Assembly: GCA_003133205.1 (NCBI GenBank)
Contig: PKWK01000217.1
Span: 1 to 24,408 of the forward strand
Origin: Granulicella sp.
GTDB lineage: Bacteria > Acidobacteriota > Terriglobia > Terriglobales > Acidobacteriaceae
DNA length: 24,408 bases
Reading direction: 5' to 3'
Made by a program: the position numbers and the translations under genes. Position 1 is the stretch's first letter. Each line of letters begins with the position of its first letter. A model generated the notes under the pieces. That model was not told where the DNA came from and ran no database searches. It saw only the letters and a program-made list of their open reading frames with translations. This document shows, piece after piece, positions 8,489 to 16,216 of this stretch.

Positions 8489-11400
8489 ATGATGTCACGC
8501 AAGCTGTCAGTACTTTTCAGTTCGGCAAAGCAAATCAATGCGACCGTAACCATCCTTGTGGGTTTGCTCCTTGTTGCCGGGGGATGGGCATACGGGCAGG
8601 ATGTGAGAGCCTCCTTAGGCGGCAGGGTTACCGACTCACAAGGCGCCATTATCCCGAACGCGGCAGTCGCGGTGACGGCGGATGAAACGGGCGTGGTTCA
8701 GACAACGAGTACCAACAGCGCAGGCAACTGGATCGTCCTGACGCTACTGCCCGGCCACTATCATTTTCAGGTGAAGGCACCCGGGTTCAAGACCCAGGAG
8801 CGTACCTCCATCGAGTTGCAAATTGGCGACAAGAAGTATGTCGACACACAGATGCAGGTCGGTGCTGTAAGCCAGTCGGTGACCGTCGAGGCAACGACTC
8901 CATTGATCGACATCACCTCAGCAGCCTCGGGCTCGGTGGTCACGCAGGCAGAGCTTGAGGAGATCCCGACCCAGTCGAACGCTCCGACGATGGATGTGGC
9001 GATTTTGCCCGGTGTTACGGTCAGCCTTGGCGTTGGCGGGGGTGTGTTTCTCTGGTCGAACAGCGCTCTTTCCGGTACGACTGTGGATTCGGCGGGCAAC
9101 AGCGCTGGAGCCATCTCCTATACGTTGGACGGCGGATCGATTAACTACAACTCGAGCAATGACCGCCTGGCGTTCGAACCGCCCATGGACTCTGTCGGCG
9201 AGATGCGCATGGTCAGCAACGGTTACGATGCGTCGATCGGCAGGGGGTCGGCAGCGACCATGATGCTCTCAATGAAATCGGGCGTCGAAAAGTTTCACGG
9301 CGACTTGTACGAAGACAACCAAGGCACTTATCTCAACGCAAACTCTTATCAGTACGATGCATCGCACACGCCCCAGTCCCCGATTCATGTGAACGAGTAT
9401 GGCGGTTCCGTCGGCGGGCCGGTATGGATTCCCAAGCTCTATGACGGCCGCAAGAGGAAGAGCTTCTTCTATTTCAGCTATGCAGGCATTCGCAACATTC
9501 AGGCTTCGGACACGGGCTTCTCGTCGCTTCCGACTGCGCTGGAGAGAAAGGGCGATTTCAGCCAGTCCTACACGGTGGTCTCGGGCATTACGTATCCAAC
9601 ACAGATCTTCAATCCGTATTCGACGACCACGGGCACAAGACTGCCGTACTCGTTTGCCGGCTGCGTCCACGGAACAGCAACCACGCCCACCAACCTAACC
9701 AATACCTGCGAATCGCTGCCTGCATCGCAAATGGATCCAATTGCCGCAGCCTATTTCGCGATGGTCCCGCTTCCCCAGACCGCCGGCGACGGTGCGAATT
9801 CCGATAGTAACAACTATGCGAAGTCGGGGGAGCAGAACGACAAGTTCCACGGCTATACACTGCGTGTGGACCAAACCGAGAACAATCGAAACCACACCTA
9901 TCTGGATCTGTATTACAACGTTCTGAACGAACTCAGCTACACCGATTTCGGCACCGGGGCAGACCTTCCTCTCGATGGGCGGTACCAGTACCGTCAGAAC
10001 CGCGGCTTCACCCTCGACCACGACATTGCCCTGAAGGAGAGTTTGCTTCTTGACCTGAAATACAGCGTAATGGGGTATATCTCTCAACTCTATGCTTCGG
10101 GCGCCGGGATCAGCCCCACCACTATGGGATTCCCGTCAAGCTTCGCAGGTCAGATGCAGAAGCCCTCGATTCCATATGTCACCGGCGTCGGCGCCAATCT
10201 GGGTATCAGTGGACTTGGAACGGATTCGGCCGGAGGAAATGCTCCCTCCGACCTCAATCAGGACATCAACGTGAGCCTCACGCAGACCCACAAGAACCAC
10301 AATTTCCACTACGGCTGGGAATACATGATCCAGCAGGAGAGCAGCACCACGTATGGCAACTCGGCTGGGACGTTCGCATTCGGCGCAAATTATACGTCAC
10401 AGTATGGTACCGGCTATGGGACCAATGGGAATGGCGTAGGCAACGCCATCGCCGACTTCGATCTGGGGCTTCCTGGCAGCTCCAGCGCCATTCCAACGAA
10501 TTCCAGCGCTTTCTTTTCGCAGCACTACACCGCGTTCTACTTCCAGGACGACTGGAGATATACGCCCAAGCTGACCCTGAACCTGGGCCTGCGCTGGGAT
10601 TATGAGCGTCCAACCACCGAGAGATTCAACCGTTTCTTCAGCCAGTACAATCCCACCGTCCCGATCACTCCCGTAACCGCCGCGGCGCTGCCGGGCTATA
10701 CGACGCTATATGCCGGCACCGGTGTAGGCAACGTCTTGCTTCAGCAGTTCGGGCCAGCGCCTGGCGCATTCCAGGTGATCGGTGCACCTTTGTATGCGGG
10801 CATCAATGGAACCAGCCGCTATGAGACCGCACCACGCTACAAGTACTTCCAGCCGCGCATCGGCTTCGCCTACCAGTTGACGGACAAGACCGTGCTTCGC
10901 GGCGGACTGGGACGCTTTGTTCAGGCCGACTTTAATCCGTCTTCCAATCAGACCGGGTTCAGTTCCTCCACTCCCTACTGTTCAACCGGCTGCAGCAACT
11001 ATGCTACCGTGGGCCAGACCTGGGACAATCCGTTTCCGAATGGGCTGGTTGCGCCCGTCGGCAACTCGCTGGGAATCCTGACGAACGTAGGATTGCCCAC
11101 GGGTGGCACCCCTACCTACCAGGCTTATAATGTTGGCCGTGTTTATGTGGACACAGCCACTCTTGCCGTGCAGCGACAGATCAAGGACTACCTGTTTGAG
11201 GTAGGCGGCATGTTCAACTCAACCCATGGTCTCGCTATGAGCACCAACATCAACCTTCCGCGCGCAGCGGCCTGGTTTGCAGCAAACACGCCAACCTTTG
11301 CCGCAAACGGTTTACCGAGCGCTACTCTGCCTGGCGCTACGAACCTCGCCAATCCATTCAAGGGTGTTCAGTACGTCAACACTACGGAGGCCGGCGCCAC

Positions 11401-12301
11401 AAATGTAACCGCGTACCAATTGCTTCGTCCCAACCCCGCCGCCGGAGACATTAACTTGAACACGGGCGATGGCAAGGTCTTCTTCTATTCGCTGATCACG
11501 AAGGTAGAAAAGCGGTTCCACAACGGATTCAGCGTCCTGCAATCGTTCACCTATTCGAAGACGATCTCGGAGAACAACGTCTACGCGAACCAGGCGTTAG
11601 GTGTGAAGATTGAGAAGCGGCTGGCCACTAGCGATCAGCGGTTCCACTACACCCTCTCATCAATCTATGAATTGCCTTTCGGGCGCGGAAAGCGCTTCCT
11701 GAACAATTCCGGATGGGTCATGGATGAACTGGTTGGCGGTTGGGAGTTCTCGGGTATCTACAACTTCCAGTCGGGCGTACCCGTCGTTTTCCCAACGAAC
11801 AGCTCATTCTTCCAGGGCGGAGATCCGTCGATCGGCAGCAAAAAGTCACATTCGCAATGGTTCGACACGAGCAAGTTCGCGATCTTCCCCTCAAGTTCCG
11901 TATCGAAGGCAACGCTTGCAAATACTACGATATATCCCACATGGACAGGTGTTACAGGTATGCCCGGATCATCCTTTACACCGACTAGCGGCACAGGACC
12001 ACAGAACGGCGTGTACCAGGACTTTGCCACATGGAACACATACAACCCGACAACTTTCGGCGATGTCCGGCAGCCATACACAACCGCTTTCACTCTTGGC
12101 GCTCGGAAGAGCTTTGTGATTGCCGGGCCTGTTCGCTTCCAAGTGCGGATGGATGTGTTCAACGCACTCAACCACCCGCTGTTCGCCTCTGTCAATACCA
12201 CTGTTGGCAACTCTTTCTTTGGAACGCTCGGTTCATCGGCGACTCTGTCGCAGAACAACTCGCCACGGCAAGTGCAGCTTTCCGGAAGGCTGATCTTCTA
12301 G
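8489..12301 (+). CDS. TonB-dependent receptor with carboxypeptidase-regulatory-like N-terminal domain (Oar-like)
   Basis: A 1270-residue outer-membrane transporter expected to import oligosaccharides using TonB energy. The start (ATGATG) has GGAGAG five bases upstream. Residues 1 to about 37 form the export signal (TILVGLLLVAGGWAYGQ). Residues 40-125 are a carboxypeptidase-regulatory-like beta-sandwich (GGRVTDSQGAIIPNAAVAVTADETG). The plug spans about 130-250 (TPLIDITSAASGSVVTQAELEEIP, DGGSINYNSSNDRLAFEP) and the rest is the beta-barrel (FYFQDDWRYTPKLTLNLGLRWDYE). It ends RQVQLSGRLIF with a terminal Phe, as expected for an outer-membrane assembly signal. No SusD-like lipoprotein is encoded beside it, which is the usual acidobacterial arrangement and unlike Bacteroidota. 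It is the first gene of the plus-strand arm and is followed by a strong terminator. The transported ligand is inferred from neighbouring enzymes only. Confidence 0.94.
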   Translation: MMSRKLSVLFSSAKQINATVTILVGLLLVAGGWAYGQDVRASLGGRVTDSQGAIIPNAAVAVTADETGVVQTTSTNSAGNWIVLTLLPGHYHFQVKAPGFKTQERTSIELQIGDKKYVDTQMQVGAVSQSVTVEATTPLIDITSAASGSVVTQAELEEIPTQSNAPTMDVAILPGVTVSLGVGGGVFLWSNSALSGTTVDSAGNSAGAISYTLDGGSINYNSSNDRLAFEPPMDSVGEMRMVSNGYDASIGRGSAATMMLSMKSGVEKFHGDLYEDNQGTYLNANSYQYDASHTPQSPIHVNEYGGSVGGPVWIPKLYDGRKRKSFFYFSYAGIRNIQASDTGFSSLPTALERKGDFSQSYTVVSGITYPTQIFNPYSTTTGTRLPYSFAGCVHGTATTPTNLTNTCESLPASQMDPIAAAYFAMVPLPQTAGDGANSDSNNYAKSGEQNDKFHGYTLRVDQTENNRNHTYLDLYYNVLNELSYTDFGTGADLPLDGRYQYRQNRGFTLDHDIALKESLLLDLKYSVMGYISQLYASGAGISPTTMGFPSSFAGQMQKPSIPYVTGVGANLGISGLGTDSAGGNAPSDLNQDINVSLTQTHKNHNFHYGWEYMIQQESSTTYGNSAGTFAFGANYTSQYGTGYGTNGNGVGNAIADFDLGLPGSSSAIPTNSSAFFSQHYTAFYFQDDWRYTPKLTLNLGLRWDYERPTTERFNRFFSQYNPTVPITPVTAAALPGYTTLYAGTGVGNVLLQQFGPAPGAFQVIGAPLYAGINGTSRYETAPRYKYFQPRIGFAYQLTDKTVLRGGLGRFVQADFNPSSNQTGFSSSTPYCSTGCSNYATVGQTWDNPFPNGLVAPVGNSLGILTNVGLPTGGTPTYQAYNVGRVYVDTATLAVQRQIKDYLFEVGGMFNSTHGLAMSTNINLPRAAAWFAANTPTFAANGLPSATLPGATNLANPFKGVQYVNTTEAGATNVTAYQLLRPNPAAGDINLNTGDGKVFFYSLITKVEKRFHNGFSVLQSFTYSKTISENNVYANQALGVKIEKRLATSDQRFHYTLSSIYELPFGRGKRFLNNSGWVMDELVGGWEFSGIYNFQSGVPVVFPTNSSFFQGGDPSIGSKKSHSQWFDTSKFAIFPSSSVSKATLANTTIYPTWTGVTGMPGSSFTPTSGTGPQNGVYQDFATWNTYNPTTFGDVRQPYTTAFTLGARKSFVIAGPVRFQVRMDVFNALNHPLFASVNTTVGNSFFGTLGSSATLSQNNSPRQVQLSGRLIF

Positions 12302-12330
12302 CGGGTTTCTACTGTTGAGCCCAACAACCG

Positions 12331-12367
12331 ACAGGCCACTCCCATTTGGAGTGGCCTGTGTTTCTTG
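12331..12367 (+). terminator. intrinsic terminator after the receptor gene
   Basis: A perfect 12-bp stem (ACAGGCCACTCC / GGAGTGGCCTGT) with the five-base loop CATTT is followed by GTTTCTT. It begins 30 bases after the receptor stop and precedes the kinase gene, so the receptor probably forms its own transcription unit and the kinase needs its own promoter or readthrough. Confidence 0.85.
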
Positions 12368-12417
12368 GTCCGTCAACACAGCGTGCTGTTCCATGGTAGA
12401 GACAAGCGTCGGGGCGG

Positions 12418-15400
12418 ATGGCTTTGCTCTCTCGTATACTTGCTAAATGGACGGTTCATAAGATGATTCGCAACGGTCCATTCCGCGCCATGACAAGGAG
12501 CGTGCCAAGCATTCAGAATTGCATCCATTCGCTTCGCGCGCTGTCCTGGTTTGCCGGAGTATTGCTGGTTTTGTTTGCTTCCCCACTGTCCACATCGGGC
12601 CAGGCCACGCACTTCACAAGAACCATCTGGCGTTCGAGAGATGGTCTTCCGGAAAACGGTGTTCAGGCCCTCGCCCAGGATCGTGATGGTTATCTGTGGG
12701 TGGGCACCACCGGCGGCCTGACTCGCTTCGATGGTGCACGGTTCAGCCCACTGATCGACGGAACAAACCAGACTCCTTCGATCAACAGCATTGATTGCCT
12801 CCTGCTTGCGAAGGACGGTACTCTGTGGGCGGGGACTGACGGGGGTGGTTTGTTGCATATAACTGGCCCCGGAGTGAGCAAGACTTATGCGGCCCCCGAT
12901 GGGCTGACTGGCGCGTTTATTCATAGCATCTATGAGGATTCAAGGAACCGACTGTGGGTGGGAACCGACAGCGGACTTTTCCTCAAAGAAGGAGAACAGT
13001 TGGTCCGCGTCGATCAACCTGCGGCAAACGCGGCTTTTGATGTCCAAGCTATTGTGGAGGATCACGAGCACCATATTCTGGCGGGCGGCTCCCGCCTGAT
13101 CTCTATAGGCATCGGACAAATCCGGAATATCTCTATGCCGGGCTCTCAGCGCCAGAACCAAGTGAACGCCATCCTGGAAGCAACGGATAGGACACTATGG
13201 GTCGGCACCGCCAGCGGCCTGTTGCATCGAGTGCATGGAGGATTTCAGCGTGTTCCAGAGATCGCTGCCGCGGTGCGTACGCTGCGCCAGACTAGTGACG
13301 GCACCGTCTGGATAGGCACCATAGGCAAAGGCTTGCGGGCCTATCGGAACGGGATATTTACGCGAATCGGTGACAAAGGCCTGTATCCGATCGATACCGT
13401 GCATAGCATCTTCGAGGATAACGACCATCGCCTCTGGATAGGAACGCAGAACGGGTTGGTGCGCCTAGTGAAGAGCCAGATCCGGGTTATACCTCTTCCC
13501 GGGTTTGGTAATGCCAATAACTACGGCGCTGTATCGGGTGCCCCGAATGGCGACATTTGGATGGTCGCCCAGCAAGCCTTCCGGGTCTCTCGGGCGAAGG
13601 CAATCCGCGCAACGTTTCCTGGCTTGCAAGGCGCGCCAATACGAAGTATCTATAGCGCGAAGGACGGGTCCACCTGGGTGGGCACAAAGGGGCGCGGCGT
13701 CTATCATCTAGCCGGAAGCGCGACAACACCCTTCTCCAACCTTCCGCGGCACTTCGCCATGAGTGGCTTTATCCGCGGCTTTCTCGAGAGTAGCCGTGGC
13801 GAAATGTGGATTGCTACGGATGACGGACTTTATTGCATTAGCACCAAGGGTATGGCCCACTACCGAACCGCTGATGGTCTTGCCAATCTAAGCGTCAGGA
13901 GCCTCTTTGAGGATCGGGACCATGATATATGGATCGGGACCGACCACGGGTTGAGCCGGTGGCACGCCGGAGCTTTTGTACAAGACGCAGCAACCGCTAC
14001 CCTTCGCGAGGAGAAAGTATGGTCCGTCCTACAGGACCGGCGCGGAACCATGTGGTTTGGCACCAGAGATCACGGCCTGTTCCGGTATCGAGATAACTCC
14101 ATCAATCATTACACTACCGCGCAAGGGTTGACGAGTAATATCGTCTATCAGATCCTACAGGATAGGACTGGCCGTTTCTGGATATCAAGCGAGGAGACAA
14201 TCTCCTCTGTGCCTGAAGGGGACATGGATGGTGATCCTCCAGGCCAAAATCACCTTCTCAGTGTCACGCTCTATCGCATGCCCTACGAAGCGGACGGAGC
14301 CCTGCTTTCCGGAGGTCGATACCCCACAGGTTACCTCGCTCCAGACGATACTGTGTGGTTCTCCAGCAATCGCGGAGCCGTCCATGTCTTCGCCAATAGC
14401 CTAGACGTTGAGCGGGCGCCGGCCGTCAAAATCACAGGCATAACGCGCGATGGTGAGAATATCAAGGTGAACGACGACCTGCAATTGCCTGCCGGAAGCA
14501 CACGTCTCACATTCTCGTTTGCCTCACTCTTTCTTGGCCCAGAGGATGGAACACGTTTCTCTTATAGACTCGATAACTTCGATCATGCCTGGATGTTCGG
14601 GGGTTCCAGTCAGACCGCTATATACACCAAGCTTCCCGCGGGGACCTACCGCTTCCGCGTCCAAGCCTTTAATATCGGCCATCCCGACCTTACTACCGAG
14701 GCGGCTTTCAGCTTTAGACAAAGGTCCTTCCTGTATCAGACCTGGTGGTTTCGTGTTATCTGCTTATTGGCTCTGCTGGGGTGCGGCATACTCGCCTATA
14801 CCGTAAACCTCAGAAGAGTAAGAATGCATTTTGCAGCGGTGCTCGAAGAAAGACGCAATTTCGCAAGGGAGATGCACGATACCCTGATTCAGGGGTGCAC
14901 AGGCGTATCTCTGCTGCTGGAGGCAATTGCGACGCAGCGACAGGACGCACCCGAGGATGGTGACCTCCTGGATGTAGCCAGGGCACAGACACTGGCTACA
15001 ATCAACCAGGCCCGTCACGCTGTCTGGAACCTTCGTCGCAAAGAGGAGGAAGAGATCGATCTCTCTTACTCTCTGGCCGCGCTTGCGGAACAGTCTACAC
15101 GGGCTTTCGGAATCCCGGTTGTGTGTGAACGAGTTGACCCCATGAGCGGCATCTCCGGATCGACTGGCCACGAACTGCTGATGGTCGCCCGTGAAGCCAT
15201 TGCAAATGCGGCGACGCATGGACATCCGGACTGGATCCGAATCTCCGCTTCGCTGGAAGGTATCGATCTGACTCTGACCGTTATCGACAACGGCAGCGGA
15301 TTCGTCGAGACAACGCTGTCCGACGCCACTGGCGAGCATTATGGTTTGGTTGGCATGCGCGAGCGCATGCGCCGGATCGGCGGTACCCTTCTTATCCACA

Positions 15401-15498
15401 GCGAATCGGGTAGAGGAACCGAGGTCGTGATGAGGCTACGGCACGCACCCCGATGGTTCCGTGCTCTCGGTCGGAGATCAAAAGGAATATTACAGTGA
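12418..15498 (+). CDS. two-component sensor histidine kinase with beta-propeller sensor (Reg_prop, Y_Y_Y, HisKA_3)
   Basis: An inner-membrane kinase of up to 1026 residues with a periplasmic sensor. After an export/anchor segment (RALSWFAGVLLVLFASPLSTSG) come about 14 propeller repeats of the LWVGTxxGL type (such as YLWVGTTGGLTRFDG, DIWIGTDHGLSRWHAG), enough for two seven-bladed propellers. A Y_Y_Y domain spans about 668-755, and one membrane helix lies at about 779-798 (VICLLALLGCGILAYTV). The NarL-type dimerisation helix has phospho-acceptor His820 in REMHDTLIQG. The ATP-binding domain shows REAIANAATHG (N box), DNGSGF (G1) and YGLVGMRERM (G2). The start is uncertain: ATG codons at 12418, 12463 and 12490 are in frame, none with a strong ribosome site. 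A TATACT at 12435-12440 would suit the 12463 start. The stop overlaps the regulator's start. The ligand is probably a pectin oligosaccharide, by context only. Confidence 0.92.
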   Translation: MALLSRILAKWTVHKMIRNGPFRAMTRSVPSIQNCIHSLRALSWFAGVLLVLFASPLSTSGQATHFTRTIWRSRDGLPENGVQALAQDRDGYLWVGTTGGLTRFDGARFSPLIDGTNQTPSINSIDCLLLAKDGTLWAGTDGGGLLHITGPGVSKTYAAPDGLTGAFIHSIYEDSRNRLWVGTDSGLFLKEGEQLVRVDQPAANAAFDVQAIVEDHEHHILAGGSRLISIGIGQIRNISMPGSQRQNQVNAILEATDRTLWVGTASGLLHRVHGGFQRVPEIAAAVRTLRQTSDGTVWIGTIGKGLRAYRNGIFTRIGDKGLYPIDTVHSIFEDNDHRLWIGTQNGLVRLVKSQIRVIPLPGFGNANNYGAVSGAPNGDIWMVAQQAFRVSRAKAIRATFPGLQGAPIRSIYSAKDGSTWVGTKGRGVYHLAGSATTPFSNLPRHFAMSGFIRGFLESSRGEMWIATDDGLYCISTKGMAHYRTADGLANLSVRSLFEDRDHDIWIGTDHGLSRWHAGAFVQDAATATLREEKVWSVLQDRRGTMWFGTRDHGLFRYRDNSINHYTTAQGLTSNIVYQILQDRTGRFWISSEETISSVPEGDMDGDPPGQNHLLSVTLYRMPYEADGALLSGGRYPTGYLAPDDTVWFSSNRGAVHVFANSLDVERAPAVKITGITRDGENIKVNDDLQLPAGSTRLTFSFASLFLGPEDGTRFSYRLDNFDHAWMFGGSSQTAIYTKLPAGTYRFRVQAFNIGHPDLTTEAAFSFRQRSFLYQTWWFRVICLLALLGCGILAYTVNLRRVRMHFAAVLEERRNFAREMHDTLIQGCTGVSLLLEAIATQRQDAPEDGDLLDVARAQTLATINQARHAVWNLRRKEEEEIDLSYSLAALAEQSTRAFGIPVVCERVDPMSGISGSTGHELLMVAREAIANAATHGHPDWIRISASLEGIDLTLTVIDNGSGFVETTLSDATGEHYGLVGMRERMRRIGGTLLIHSESGRGTEVVMRLRHAPRWFRALGRRSKGILQ

Positions 15499-16124
15499 AA
15501 GCTGAAGAAACCATACGCGTTCTTGTGGTGGACGATCATCCCATCACTCGTGCCGGCATCGCCGCCATCTTGCAGGCGCAACCGGGAATGCAGGTTTGTG
15601 CCCAGGCTGGCAGGGTGGCCGACGCTGTAAGGTTGTTTGAGAGACACTGGCCCGACATCACGCTCATGGACTTGCGTCTGCCGGACGGCAACGGTGTAGA
15701 GGCGATCCGGTGCATTCGTCAGAAGAACCCGTCAGCGAAGATTATCGTCCTGACAACCTATGAAGGCGACGAGGATATCCACCAGGCGCTGCAAGCTGGA
15801 GCCATGGGGTACCTCATCAAAGGCATGACCCACAATGTACTAGTGCAAGCCCTACGAAGTGTGCATCACGGGCACCGATTCTTGCCTCCACCAATTACGC
15901 AAACGCTCTCCCTGCGACTGCCAGGCTCAGAACTGAGTCATCGGGAGCGCGCGGTTCTGAAGCTGATGGTCGCGGGCAAGAGCAATCGTGAGATCGGCGA
16001 GGAACTCCACATCAAGGAGGCCACAGTGAAGTCGCATATTACGTTGATTCTGATGCGCATGAATGTCACAGACCGAACCCAGGCTGTCGTTGAAGCGCTG
16101 AAACGCGGCCTAGAGCATCTGTAA
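15495..16124 (+). CDS. NarL/FixJ-family response regulator (REC + LuxR-type HTH)
   Basis: A 209-residue cytoplasmic transcription regulator, partner of the kinase just upstream. The start is the GTG at 15495, which overlaps the kinase TGA (GTGA) and has AAGGA about 8 bases upstream. The longer frame from 15453 lies within the kinase gene and adds a non-conserved leader. The receiver domain has acidic pocket residues Asp13/Asp14 (VLVVDDHP), phosphorylation site Asp59 (TLMDLRLPD), the Thr of VLTTYEGDED and the Lys of YLIKGMT. The C-terminal LuxR/NarL helix-turn-helix is SHRERAVLKLMVAGKSNREI followed by ATVKSHITLILMRMNV. Length and layout are standard. Translational coupling implies stoichiometric co-expression with the kinase. 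Its targets are probably the locus promoters (inference). Confidence 0.95.
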   Translation: MKAEETIRVLVVDDHPITRAGIAAILQAQPGMQVCAQAGRVADAVRLFERHWPDITLMDLRLPDGNGVEAIRCIRQKNPSAKIIVLTTYEGDEDIHQALQAGAMGYLIKGMTHNVLVQALRSVHHGHRFLPPPITQTLSLRLPGSELSHRERAVLKLMVAGKSNREIGEELHIKEATVKSHITLILMRMNVTDRTQAVVEALKRGLEHL

Positions 16125-16168
16125 CTTTACACAGCGCAATATTTGCGACTTACGTGGGCTGGCTGACG

Positions 16169-16174
16169 TATACT
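16169..16174 (+). promoter_or_regulatory. possible -10 element for the GH106 gene
   Basis: TATACT is a near-consensus -10 located 43 bases before the GH106 ATG, in the 92-base gap after the regulator gene. No well-spaced -35 is visible (TTGCGA at 16143 is about 20 bases upstream). Transcription may therefore be activator-dependent, or the gene may be read through from the kinase-regulator operon. Confidence 0.3.
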
Positions 16175-16216
16175 CCCTGTCGAAGAAAATATACGGTTAC
16201 CCTGGAGTGGTTACTT

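Noticed and set aside
8489..12301. SusC/SusD pair as in Bacteroidota
   Set aside because: Only the receptor is present. No SusD-like lipoprotein is encoded nearby, and the receptor is Oar-like.
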